Of a stretch of DNA of 64,000 bases, positions 26,696 through 34,136 are shown in pieces; position 1 is the first letter of the stretch; each line of letters starts with the position of its first letter. Under the pieces are notes generated by a model. It searched no databases. It was not told the DNA's origin and was given only the letters and a program-made list of their open reading frames with translations. Source of the stretch: Acidobacteriota bacterium (GTDB lineage Bacteria; Acidobacteriota; Terriglobia; Acidiferrales; UBA7541); assembly GCA_013286465.1 (NCBI GenBank), contig JABDFR010000002.1, positions 42,158-106,157 on the forward strand. Reading direction: 5' to 3'. The position numbers and the translations under genes are program-made.

Positions 26696-27715
26696 CTACT
26701 GAAACGCAAAACTAACCGGAATCACCACAGAATGATTCGCCTTGCTAAGCGTAATGCTGCCAAGAATCGAATGCGCCGGACTAATCAAAGAAATAAAAGC
26801 CCCAGGCAAGATCACGTAACTCTGAAGAGGATTACCGCTAGGATCCAGAAAGTCGTATTCGTAAGTGCCCGTATTTACCTTCGGACAGTAAATCGTCACC
26901 GCCCCATTAGCCCCAATCGTCCAACTCTGAATCGCAGTCTTGGTCCCACCGGAAAGGCTCGACAACACAGCGCTCCCAGTCACCGCGCTGCCATCGTCAT
27001 ATTGCAGCGAAAGGTTGATCGGGATATTGGAAGAGCCGCTCGCTTTATAAGCCACGGCAATCGCAGCCCACTGATCCGCAACCCCAAACGAAATTGCAGG
27101 AGTCATCGCAGCGGTCTGCGTCGGCACAGCCTCGGCATAGGCGCCTTTAGTGACTTGCGACACCATCAGGAACGGCTGCGTGGTCGAGAAGGATTGATTG
27201 TTCCCAGTCGAGGCAGTGACCAAAACGTAGTCGCTGGCCTGCGAAGGTCTCAGCGCGCCAGCTTGCGCAGCAGTGCCCATTCCCGAAGACGCAGCGGTTG
27301 AATCCGGTGATCCCGCGGAAAGCCCCGAAACCTCCGCGAGCGAAATGATGCGCATCGTCTGCGCCTCATTGTTCGAAACGGTGAACACCGTTTTGCCCGC
27401 TTTGGCGGAGACCACTCGATACACCGCAAGCAAATGCACGTCGGTAGCCTGCGCCTGATACGCGTCAAGAATCCAGGTATTCGCCATCGAGTCGGTAATC
27501 GTAGTCCCAGAAACCGAAGTGACTTGCCCGATGCGCACCACCGCAATCAGCGCATTCCCGGCAGTCACACTAGACGAAAGATGCGCGGTGCACGATTGCG
27601 AACTCCCGCAATCCTGCGAAGCCGCCGGCTGCGCCAACGTCTGCGCCCCCAGCGGTGCTGCCACTGCCAGTCCCAGTGCGATGATTAGGCCGAACTGCAA
27701 GAGTCCCGGTTTCAT
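26696..27715 (-). CDS. Secreted protein of unknown function
   Basis: 339 residues from ATG 27715, where a signal peptide begins (MKPGLLQFGLIIALGLAVAA, cleavage near PLGAQT). The longer frame up to 28060 adds an arginine-rich stretch and is rejected. Mature residues 20-220 look like a beta-rich lectin- or adhesin-like domain (SSSVTAGNALIAVVRIG, TITDSMANTWILDAYQ, AVYRVVSAKAGKTVFTVS). The final ~110 residues form a second beta domain (LQYDDGSAVTGSAVLSSL, WTIGANGAVTIYCP). Three or four Cys may form disulfides. Function is unknown; similar domains are frequent in acidobacterial secreted proteins. Not obviously in an operon. Confidence 0.75.
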   Translation of the reverse strand: MKPGLLQFGLIIALGLAVAAPLGAQTLAQPAASQDCGSSQSCTAHLSSSVTAGNALIAVVRIGQVTSVSGTTITDSMANTWILDAYQAQATDVHLLAVYRVVSAKAGKTVFTVSNNEAQTMRIISLAEVSGLSAGSPDSTAASSGMGTAAQAGALRPSQASDYVLVTASTGNNQSFSTTQPFLMVSQVTKGAYAEAVPTQTAAMTPAISFGVADQWAAIAVAYKASGSSNIPINLSLQYDDGSAVTGSAVLSSLSGGTKTAIQSWTIGANGAVTIYCPKVNTGTYEYDFLDPSGNPLQSYVILPGAFISLISPAHSILGSITLSKANHSVVIPVSFAFQ

Positions 27716-28056
27716 TAGGTTCGTTATTCCCCCACCATACGATGAGTACTTAGGCAAGGAAGTGACCAACTTCAAGCGAATATTCCCTCGTAAAACATTG
27801 AAGATGCAGAGGGAACTGTGCGGCAGAGGAATACCAGTACGGGACCGAAACGGGTAGATTTTCCCGAGGCGGGAAAGTTTTGCCGACTTCGCAAGAGCGC
27901 GGCACGCGCCTTCCGAACGTAGGGCCCGCGCTTTATGCCGGACCTCTTCGTGCAATATCGCGCCAGAAGTCCGGATCGCCGCCAACCGACGGGCAAGATG
28001 ACCGTAGTCGAAGCCCGCTCGCCAACGCGACGCAATCGCGACGCGATCGCCCGCGC
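27716..28056 (-). other. Gap upstream of the secreted-protein gene
   Basis: 341 bp with no supported gene. It holds a TTTCCCG/CGGGAAA hairpin with a 3-nt loop at 27860-27876, which may lie in the leader of the secreted-protein gene or end the MCP transcript. A family-D REP lies at 27919-27965. Confidence 0.45.
27919..27965 (+). repeat. REP-like element, family D
   Basis: GTAG head followed by GGCCCGCGCTTTATGCCGGACC and a tail ending CGCGCCA in parts. It is nearly the same as the 53923-53969 copy 26 kb away. Confidence 0.6.
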
Positions 28057-29187
28057 TCACGCTCGAATGGTCCGAACAAAGTTATCGACCGACCCTGACA
28101 GCTCCGCCGCTTGCTCGGAAACGTGCAGCGATATTACGTTCATTTCAGCAATGCGCCGGCTCATCGCCTTGACAACATCCGCGGTACTAGCCGCCGTATC
28201 TCGCACCGCGGTAATTTCGCGCCGAATCTGTTCGGTGGCTTTCGCGGATTGCTGCGAGAGACTTTTCACTTCGTTGGCTACCACTCCGAAGCCGCGGCCC
28301 ACTTCTCCGGCCCTCGCCGCTTCAATGGTCGCGTTCAGAGCCAGTAAATTGGTCTGCGCCGCAATTTCGGCGATGAGTTTCACCACCCCGCCAATGCGCT
28401 GCGACGCTTCCACCAATTCCCCGACCACCGCGTTCAGTTCGCGCGGCCGTGAGCCGGACGCCCGTTTTTGCTCCAGCGTCTGGCCTCGTTCATTCTTCGC
28501 CAGCCCGTGCGCCGCTTCCGTCTGCGAAGTCTCTTTCGTCTGCATCGAGGCGCCGGCACGCGCGGCCTGTGTCCCAGGCAGCGCCGCGGAATCCGACGAA
28601 CCAGCGGCTTTCGCCAGCTCCTGAGCCGCCGCATTCACACTGCCCGCCGAAGTTACCAGCGAAGACACGACGTTCTGCACGCTAGCTTCGAATTGATCGG
28701 CTAACCCGCGCCGATTCTCCGCCGCTTCGGACAATGCATTGTGCCCCCGCGCCATGTCCTCGCACGCCCGGTTGATCAATTCCGAAGTCCGCCGAAAACT
28801 CCCCAGCATCCCGCGCAGCACGACCCGCCGGTAAAATCGCTGCTCGTTGGCAGCCTCCAGCGGCGCCCCTGCTTCGCGAACAAACGCCTCCGTGCGATCG
28901 AGCAGCGCATTAATCGCGTGCACCAACCGTTCGACCTCGCCTCCCTCGTGGCAACGCAAAATGCGAACTTCCAAATTACCACCGGCCGCCGCTTCGCAAG
29001 CGTCAGCAGCTCGCGTGACCCATTCCGATCCGGCAGCCGAGTGGGAAGCATCGCGTGCAGGGGCGCCGCTTTCCGAGCGCGCGGCGTGACCGTTGGCACC
29101 GCGCCGGTAACCCCAATAGGGAATGAATCGGCGCAGCGAATTCAGGAAGCGGCTAGGAACTGTGGCCGGGAGTGCAAGTGTGGGCAT
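28057..29187 (-). CDS. Soluble methyl-accepting chemotaxis protein (Aer-like signalling half)
   Basis: 376 residues with no convincing membrane helix. Residues ~65-140 look HAMP/linker-like ([50 protein letters not shown]). The MCP signalling domain covers about 190-376, with the hairpin tip [20 protein letters not shown] and [20 protein letters not shown]. The tip residues that bind CheA/CheW are intact. The PAS gene 8 nt upstream matches the missing sensor half of an aerotaxis receptor. The pair probably works together on CheA. No other che genes are in the window. Confidence 0.9.
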   Translation of the reverse strand: MPTLALPATVPSRFLNSLRRFIPYWGYRRGANGHAARSESGAPARDASHSAAGSEWVTRAADACEAAAGGNLEVRILRCHEGGEVERLVHAINALLDRTEAFVREAGAPLEAANEQRFYRRVVLRGMLGSFRRTSELINRACEDMARGHNALSEAAENRRGLADQFEASVQNVVSSLVTSAGSVNAAAQELAKAAGSSDSAALPGTQAARAGASMQTKETSQTEAAHGLAKNERGQTLEQKRASGSRPRELNAVVGELVEASQRIGGVVKLIAEIAAQTNLLALNATIEAARAGEVGRGFGVVANEVKSLSQQSAKATEQIRREITAVRDTAASTADVVKAMSRRIAEMNVISLHVSEQAAELSGSVDNFVRTIRA

Positions 29188-29195
29188 GTGTAGGC

Positions 29196-29720
29196 TCAGA
29201 GCGAGAACACGAATTCGTTAAACGTGGTTTTTTTGTCGGCCAGCAGCCGCTGCAGAAGCGCCCCACCGGCTTCCATGCTGCGTTTCGGATCCGGATGCTT
29301 CAATTCCTCTTTTTTTAGGTCGCGGTAGAGCCCATCGAACAATTCCACCGCCCGCCGTTCGGGCACGCGGCGATTCGAGTGGTAGCCCACCGAGCGGCCC
29401 GATGCGTCGAACGACGGCGTGACGTGCGCAAACACCCAGTAATGATCGCCGTTCTTACAAAGATTGTTGACGTATGCGAAAATTTCCCGCCGCGCTTCGA
29501 GCGTATCCCACATCAGCTTAAACACGCATCGCGGCATCTCGGGGTGCCGGATAATATTGTGCGGCTTACCCAGCAGTTCCTCTTCGGTATAGCCGGAAAC
29601 ATCCATGAATGTCTGATTGACGTACGTAATTCTCCCCTTGAGGTCCGTCTTGCTGACGATCACGTCGTCCTCAGGAAAGGTTCGCTCATTCTCGGTAAGC
29701 TGAATAGCGCACGATTTCAA
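29196..29720 (-). CDS. Stand-alone Aer-type PAS sensor protein
   Basis: 174 residues. The first ~120 residues match the FAD-binding PAS domain of the aerotaxis receptor Aer: [48 protein letters not shown] and [13 protein letters not shown]. After a short [13 protein letters not shown] helix comes a ~45-residue polar tail, with no membrane segment or MCP domain. It ends 8 nt before the soluble MCP gene, so the two appear to be a split Aer. Redox or oxygen sensing through bound FAD is expected from the family; binding itself is inferred. Confidence 0.88.
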   Translation of the reverse strand: MKSCAIQLTENERTFPEDDVIVSKTDLKGRITYVNQTFMDVSGYTEEELLGKPHNIIRHPEMPRCVFKLMWDTLEARREIFAYVNNLCKNGDHYWVFAHVTPSFDASGRSVGYHSNRRVPERRAVELFDGLYRDLKKEELKHPDPKRSMEAGGALLQRLLADKKTTFNEFVFSL

Positions 29721-29872
29721 TTGAAACCCTCGCGGCCCCCTCTATTCGGACTCATTCGGCAGAATTGGCCCGCAACTTTAGGAGCGCAACGGTGCAGTAA
29801 GGTGAGAGCTTCGCGGCATCACGCGCGCCTGCGGCTCGATGCCGCTCAGCCGCGCATGCTTTCGGAATGGCG

Positions 29873-30046
29873 TTAACTTGCGGGATCTTTCTGACGCGTG
29901 GCTTTTACGCCGGAGAGAATGCCTACACCGAGAAGCACGACGGCGCCAACTACGATCCAGTGCGTAGGAACGTGCATCAAGTAGGCGCCATAGACTAATC
30001 CGCAGATGACGATGGCAAATCCAGTGCCGTAAAGGCCGAATGACAT
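29873..30046 (-). CDS. Small two-helix membrane protein
   Basis: 57 residues from ATG 30046, which has AGAAGGGA 6-7 nt upstream. Two hydrophobic stretches (YGTGFAIVICGLVYGAYLM and WIVVGAVVLLGVGILSG) joined by a short His/Pro turn are followed by a basic polar tail KATRQKDPAS. Small proteins of this shape are common; no function can be given. It follows the metallothionein gene by 73 nt on the same strand. Confidence 0.7.
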   Translation of the reverse strand: MSFGLYGTGFAIVICGLVYGAYLMHVPTHWIVVGAVVLLGVGILSGVKATRQKDPAS

Positions 30047-30119
30047 GTCTATCCCTTCTTTCGCCAACCGGCGCACTTACCGCGCGGCGGATGGAGCGGA
30101 TCGAATGAACTCTCGAAAC

Positions 30120-30275
30120 TTAGGACGTCTTGCCTTTGCATCCGACGTGCTCGCAATGACAATCGATGTCCGGCGTTTTTTCCATGGCCTCGCACTCGAT
30201 GCTGCAGTATTTGCCCGACGTGGTTAGGCAGGAACAGACGGGGTGCGCGCACTTCTCGGCTTTTGTATTTGACAT
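30120..30275 (-). CDS. Bacterial metallothionein-like protein
   Basis: 51 residues with eight Cys (9, 14, 16, 24, 28, 39, 41, 46) and nearby His (11, 40, 43). The layout KCAHPVCSC, KYCSIEC, DCHCEHVGC follows the SmtA/BmtA bacterial metallothioneins (KCACEPCLC, YYCSEAC, GCGHTGCNC in cyanobacterial SmtA), except that the second Cys is His11. Such proteins bind Zn, Cd or Cu in the cytoplasm. A strong AGGAGA lies 5 nt before the ATG. It is too short for most gene finders. No SmtB-type repressor gene is next to it. Confidence 0.85.
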   Translation of the reverse strand: MSNTKAEKCAHPVCSCLTTSGKYCSIECEAMEKTPDIDCHCEHVGCKGKTS

Positions 30276-30428
30276 TCTTTTCTCCTATCGTTGGATCAGA
30301 GCTTCGGAGGGATGGAGGGTGATCCGAGGAGTATCGTATTCGATCAGCGGCGCGGATGCTGTTCTGAAAGGGACACATTGCGATGCGTAGTTTCGGCGGG
30401 GTTACTGGGCCGCTTTAGGAGAGTGGAC

Positions 30429-30476
30429 CGAACACCCAGAGCCAAAGCGGGCGGGAGATAAACCCCCGCCCCTGCG
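30429..30476 (-). repeat. REP element, family C (minus orientation, degenerate head)
   Basis: Minus-strand copy of the GC hairpin (GGGCGGG/ CCCGCCC type) with its conserved tail GGCTCTGGGTGTTCGG. It lies between the metallothionein gene and tRNA-Leu. The head reads GCAG rather than GTAG. Confidence 0.6.
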
Positions 30477-30530
30477 CGGGCCAGCATCCTAATTGAAAAT
30501 CACGGCTACATTCCCTATCATCATTCGAAC

Positions 30531-30617
30531 GCCGGAGTGGCGGAACTGGCAGACGCGCCGGACTCAAAATCCGGTGGCCGCAAGGCCGTGTGGGTTCGAC
30601 CCCCTCCTCCGGCACCA
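30531..30617 (+). tRNA. tRNA-Leu (anticodon CAA)
   Basis: 87 nt including encoded CCA. Acceptor stem GCCGGAG/CTCCGGC; anticodon stem CCGGA/TCCGG with loop CTCAAAA, giving CAA for UUG codons; a long variable arm (GGCCGCAAGGCC) typical of class II tRNAs; T arm with GGTTCGACC. It is not the selenocysteine tRNA, whose anticodon would be TCA. Confidence 0.97.
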
Positions 30618-30636
30618 ACTCACCGATTGCGTGCGC

Positions 30637-31770
30637 GTGGAAAATTCAAATCGAAACTGGAGCTTGAGAGCCTATCGCCTGGCGGCGTTAGTGGGAGCGC
30701 TCTTTTTGTGCGCGTGCCACGCGGCCGGGCAGAGTGTTGTGATTGAGCAGTTGCGCATTCCTGTTAAGGGGGCTGGAAGCCTGGGGCTTGATGCTTTGAT
30801 GGTTCGGCCGAATGATTCGACGGCACATCCGCTGGTGTTGATGACGCATGGGTCGCCGCGGGATGCGAGCGAACGGGCGGGTATGACTCCGTTCGCGTTG
30901 CAACCGCAGGCTATTGAATTTGCGCGGCGCGGGTGGACTGTGGTGGTGGTGATGCGGCGCGGGTTTGGGGAGTCGGGCGGCAGCTATGATGAAGACGCGC
31001 ATGCTTGCGGGCGTGCGGACTTTGTCGGCGCTACCGAAGAAGCGGTCGCGCAACTGCGCGACGCGGTTGCATATCTTTCGAAGCGGCCGGAGGTGGATGC
31101 GTCGCGAATTATTGGCGTCGGCGTTTCTACCGGAGGGATGGCGATGGTGGCGCTGAGCGCTGACCCGCCGCCGGGGTTGGTTTCGGCTATCAGCTTTGCC
31201 GGCGGGCGCGGATCGCAGGCGCCGGATGTGGTTTGTAATGCGGATTTGCTGGTGGATGCGTTTGGCACTTTTGGGAAGCACTCGCGCGTCCCGATGCTTT
31301 GGGTTTATTCGCAGAACGATCACTTTTTTGGGCCGCAGTTGGCGCAGCGCTTTTATCATGCGTTCACGATTGCTGGGGGGAATGCTTCGTTCGTTTTGGC
31401 GCCGCCTTTCCGTAAGGACGGGCACGCTTTATTTTCCGTCGATGGGATTCCGATTTGGACGCCAATGGTTGATGAGTTTTTGAAGAGCCAAAACCTGGCT
31501 CTGCGCGAAGCGCTGCTGCCTCCGCTCGAGCCTCCCAAGATTGATGCCCCGAGCTGGTTTCCTGCAAACTTGCGGGCTGAGTTTTCGAGATATCTCTTGC
31601 TGCCTCCTCACAAGGCTCTGGCTATCTCGGATAACGGGCACCACGGTTTCGCTTACGGGCGCCGGACCGTTGAGGACGCCGAGAAAAAGGCGCTGGAGAA
31701 TTGCCGGGAATTTGCGGCGCCGAGCGGCAAATGTGCGATCGCGGTGCGGGATGAGGCCGTCACGCGCTGA
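30637..31770 (+). CDS. Secreted alpha/beta hydrolase with C-terminal DUF4189-like segment
   Basis: About 377 residues; no ATG fits after the tRNA, and GTG 30637 (or GTG 30631, TTG 30664) begins just before a signal sequence ALVGALFLCACHAAGQ, possibly a lipobox (LCAC). The hydrolase core has MTHGSPRDASER, RRGFGESGG and the nucleophile elbow GVGVSTGGMA (GxSxG), then NDHFFGP and DGHALF, which carry likely Asp and His. The last ~55 residues (ALAISDNGHHGFAYG, AEKKALENC, GKCAIAV) resemble the DUF4189 domain. The substrate is unknown; dienelactone-hydrolase-like or peptidase-like roles are possible. It is 34 nt before the selenoprotein gene. Confidence 0.82.
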   Translation: MENSNRNWSLRAYRLAALVGALFLCACHAAGQSVVIEQLRIPVKGAGSLGLDALMVRPNDSTAHPLVLMTHGSPRDASERAGMTPFALQPQAIEFARRGWTVVVVMRRGFGESGGSYDEDAHACGRADFVGATEEAVAQLRDAVAYLSKRPEVDASRIIGVGVSTGGMAMVALSADPPPGLVSAISFAGGRGSQAPDVVCNADLLVDAFGTFGKHSRVPMLWVYSQNDHFFGPQLAQRFYHAFTIAGGNASFVLAPPFRKDGHALFSVDGIPIWTPMVDEFLKSQNLALREALLPPLEPPKIDAPSWFPANLRAEFSRYLLLPPHKALAISDNGHHGFAYGRRTVEDAEKKALENCREFAAPSGKCAIAVRDEAVTR

Positions 31771-31804
31771 GAAGTTCCGCGGCGCGATCTGATAAACTTG
31801 GATT

Positions 31805-32623
31805 GTGACGCTCGAGACTGGGAAAACTCGCCGGAATTCTTCGCTTTGGCTGTCGCTTGTGCTTGGATTGGCGGCGGTGGCTTGCAACTTTCTCTTTTTT
31901 CTGCGGCCGCCGGCGCAGGCGGCCATTCCTTGGTTGAGTCTGGCGTTGGCTTTGGCTGCGTTTGTTTTCCTTGGGCTGGGAGTGAAGCGTCTTTTTGGAC
32001 AGCCTCGTGGGATTGCGGCGCGGATTTTTGGATCGGTTGTGGCGCTGGTGTCGTTGATTTTCGCGGCAGGCGGGACTTTTGGATTTTATAAGGCGAGGGC
32101 CGTGCCGGCTTCGGCTGATGCGCCGCAGATTGGGCAGACGGTCCCGGCGTTTACTTTGGCGGATAGCGGCAACCGGCCGGTCACGCTCGCTGAATTGCTT
32201 GCTGGAAGTTCGGTGGATTCTGCTTCGGGGGTTGCGCCGAAAGCGGTGCTTTTGATTTTTTATCGTGGTTATTGGTGACCTTATTGCGCCCTCGAGTTGC
32301 GAGGGGTGCAGCGGAGGCTCCCGGAATTCAAGGCTGCTGGGATTGTTCCTGTGGCGATCAGTGTTGATCCGCCGGAGGTGTCGCGCGAATTTGCTGGTAA
32401 AGCTGGGCTGACTTTTCCGATTCTTTGTGATCCTGAGGCGCAAGTCATTCGTAGCTATCATCTGCTGCATACAGGCGGCGGACCTGACGGGCACGACATT
32501 TCGCGGCCGGCTGAGTTTCTTGTGGATGGCTCCGGGACGGTGCGTTGGGTTAATTTGACTGAGGATTTACGCGTGCGGGCGCGGGCTGATGAGATGTTGG
32601 GGATTGCGAAGAATCTGCATTAG
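31805..32623 (+). CDS. Probable selenocysteine-containing AhpC/TSA-type membrane redoxin
   Basis: One reading frame of 272 residues if TGA 32276-32278 is read as selenocysteine (Sec158); GTG start at 31805. Three membrane helices fill about residues 12-95 (WLSLVLGLAAVACNF, LALALAAFVFLGLG, GSVVALVSLIFAAGG). A thioredoxin-fold redoxin follows: IGQTVPAFTLADSGNRPVTL, then VLLIFYRGYW-[TGA]-PYCALELR, where relatives have Cys in WCPYC, then AISVDPPEVS, LTFPILCDPEAQVI and AEFLVDGSGTVRW. The frame stays open and family-like for 115 codons after TGA, with no other lesion. A SECIS-like hairpin follows the TGA. The alternative, a nonsense mutation, is less likely because the stop falls exactly on the redox Cys. 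Confidence 0.83.
32284..32311 (+). promoter_or_regulatory. SECIS-like hairpin for selenocysteine insertion
   Basis: Stem 32284-32294 pairs with 32300-32311 (10 Watson-Crick/wobble pairs plus a terminal T-G) with one bulged G in the GGGG run of the 3' side. The loop is AGTTG at 32295-32299. The loop starts 16 nt after the TGA and carries the GT that SelB-type recognition needs. It lies in the coding region, as bacterial SECIS elements do. Confidence 0.7.
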
Positions 32624-32733
32624 AGTCGTGCTTGGAGCGGGGACGACGCGAGTTAAGTGTTGCTTCACAGTGCGTTCGTTCTTGTCGAGCGGCAGCCAAA
32701 ACCGAGTACAACGGCAGCGGCAACGTCAACGGC

Positions 32734-32774
32734 GGGCCGAAAACCGGGCGGGGCTGAAGGCCCGCCCCTACGAC
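32734..32774 (-). repeat. REP element, family C, flanked by 21-bp direct repeats
   Basis: Minus-strand GTAG-headed hairpin (GGGCGGG side loop GCCTTCAG). The first 40 bases are identical to 34190-34229. A 21-bp sequence starting CGGCAACGTCAACGG occurs on both sides (32718-32738 and 32774-32794). It lies in the 223-bp gap before ispG, which otherwise shows only the AGGAGG site. Confidence 0.75.
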
Positions 32775-32846
32775 GGCAACGTCAACGGCGGGCCTTATGT
32801 GCATTTCGGTTGAATCCATGCTAGTTTCGATTTAGGAGGCTTTGGA

Positions 32847-34136
32847 TTGAGCGCGCGGCGGCACAAAACGGTTGGCGTGAAGGTTGGCAAGATCCAGGTG
32901 GGCGGAGGTGCGCCTGTCGTAGTCCAGTCTATGACCAATACTGATACGGTGGATATTGCTTCTACCGCGCGACAGTGCCTTGAATTGGCTGAGGCTGGAT
33001 CTGAGCTTGTGCGCATTACCGTGAATATTCCTGAAGCGGCTGCTGCGGTGCCGGAGATCAAGCGACGCTTGCTGGATGCTGGTTGCGATGTGCCGGTGAT
33101 TGGGGATTTTCATTACAACGGGCATGTTTTGCTTACGAAATACCCTGGTTGCGCTGAGGCGCTGGATAAATACCGGATTAATCCCGGAAATGTGGGGCAT
33201 GGCGAGCGCCGCGATGAGCAGTTTTCTACCATTTGCAAAGTGGCGCGCGATCATGGCAAGCCCGTGCGCATTGGCGTGAATGGCGGCTCTTTGAATCAAG
33301 AGCTGGTGATGGAAAAGATGCAGGAGAATACGGATCGCGATCTTGGGCTGACTTCGGAAGAGATTATTAATGATTGCATGGTGCTTTCGGCGCTGCAGTC
33401 TACTGAGCTGGCGCTGGAAAATGGCCTGCGCAAGGACCAGATTATTATTTCCTGCAAAGTTTCGCGACCTAATGATTTGCTGGCGATTTACCGCGATCTG
33501 GCTTCGAAGACAGATCAACCTTTGCATCTTGGGTTGACTGAGGCTGGGATGGGCGCCAAAGGGTTAGTGTGGTCTTCGGCGGCGATGGGGATTTTGCTGG
33601 GCGAAGGGATTGGCGATACGATTCGGATTTCGTTGACGCCGCGGCCTGGCGGGGATCGTCGGGATGAAGTTTATGCTTCTTGCGAATTGCTGCAGGCGCT
33701 GGGGCTGAGGTCGTTTGCGCCTAGCGTGACGGCTTGCCCTGGCTGCGGGCGTACTACCAGCACTACTTTTCAGGAATTGGCGGAGCGCATTCAGGGTTAC
33801 ATCCGCGAGAAAATGCCGGATTGGAAGCGCGAGTATGAGGGCGTCGAGGCTATGACGCTGGCAGTGATGGGCTGCATCGTGAATGGGCCGGGGGAATCTA
33901 AGGCTGCGAACATTGGGATTAGTTTGCCGGGGACTGGGGAGGCGCCTAGTTGCCCGGTTTATATTGACGGGCAGAAATTTGTGACGCTGAAGGGCAACTA
34001 CGACGAATTGAACGAGGCTTTCCGGAAATTGGTGGATGACTATGTGTCTACCAAATATCCGAAACGCGATCCTGCGCTGGCACGAACTGAATCGAGGACC
34101 CCTCATGCCGCCTCGAAGCTCCGAGTCATCGCCTAA
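32847..34136 (+). CDS. ispG: 4-hydroxy-3-methylbut-2-en-1-yl diphosphate synthase
   Basis: 429 residues from TTG 32847, with AGGAGG 8 nt upstream (32834-32839). A [4Fe-4S] enzyme of the MEP isoprenoid pathway that converts MEcPP to HMBPP. Seen: [20 protein letters not shown] at the barrel start, [26 protein letters not shown], and the cluster cysteines in [12 protein letters not shown] and [17 protein letters not shown]. The length is somewhat above the common ~370 because of a C-terminal tail ([16 protein letters not shown]). That tail overlaps the start of the next gene by 32 nt. The plus strand is strongly G/T-rich here. Confidence 0.96.
   Translation: MSARRHKTVGVKVGKIQVGGGAPVVVQSMTNTDTVDIASTARQCLELAEAGSELVRITVNIPEAAAAVPEIKRRLLDAGCDVPVIGDFHYNGHVLLTKYPGCAEALDKYRINPGNVGHGERRDEQFSTICKVARDHGKPVRIGVNGGSLNQELVMEKMQENTDRDLGLTSEEIINDCMVLSALQSTELALENGLRKDQIIISCKVSRPNDLLAIYRDLASKTDQPLHLGLTEAGMGAKGLVWSSAAMGILLGEGIGDTIRISLTPRPGGDRRDEVYASCELLQALGLRSFAPSVTACPGCGRTTSTTFQELAERIQGYIREKMPDWKREYEGVEAMTLAVMGCIVNGPGESKAANIGISLPGTGEAPSCPVYIDGQKFVTLKGNYDELNEAFRKLVDDYVSTKYPKRDPALARTESRTPHAASKLRVIA

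Noticed and set aside
27716..28060. Arg-rich upstream extension of the secreted protein
   Set aside because: A signal peptide begins at 27715 and the upstream part contains a REP element.
30531..30617. Selenocysteine tRNA next to the selenoprotein
   Set aside because: It is a class II tRNA with a long variable arm, but its anticodon loop CTCAAAA gives CAA (Leu), not TCA, and its acceptor stem is 7 bp.
32276..32278. TGA as a true stop giving two broken genes or a pseudogene
   Set aside because: The TGA falls exactly at the redox Cys, the frame stays intact and family-like for another ~115 codons, and a SECIS-like hairpin follows. Pseudogene remains the fallback if no Sec machinery exists.
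31760..32494. 244-residue Arg/Ser-rich minus-strand frame across the selenoprotein gene
   Set aside because: Composition is typical of antisense reading of a high-G+C gene; no family likeness, and it conflicts with a clear plus-strand protein.
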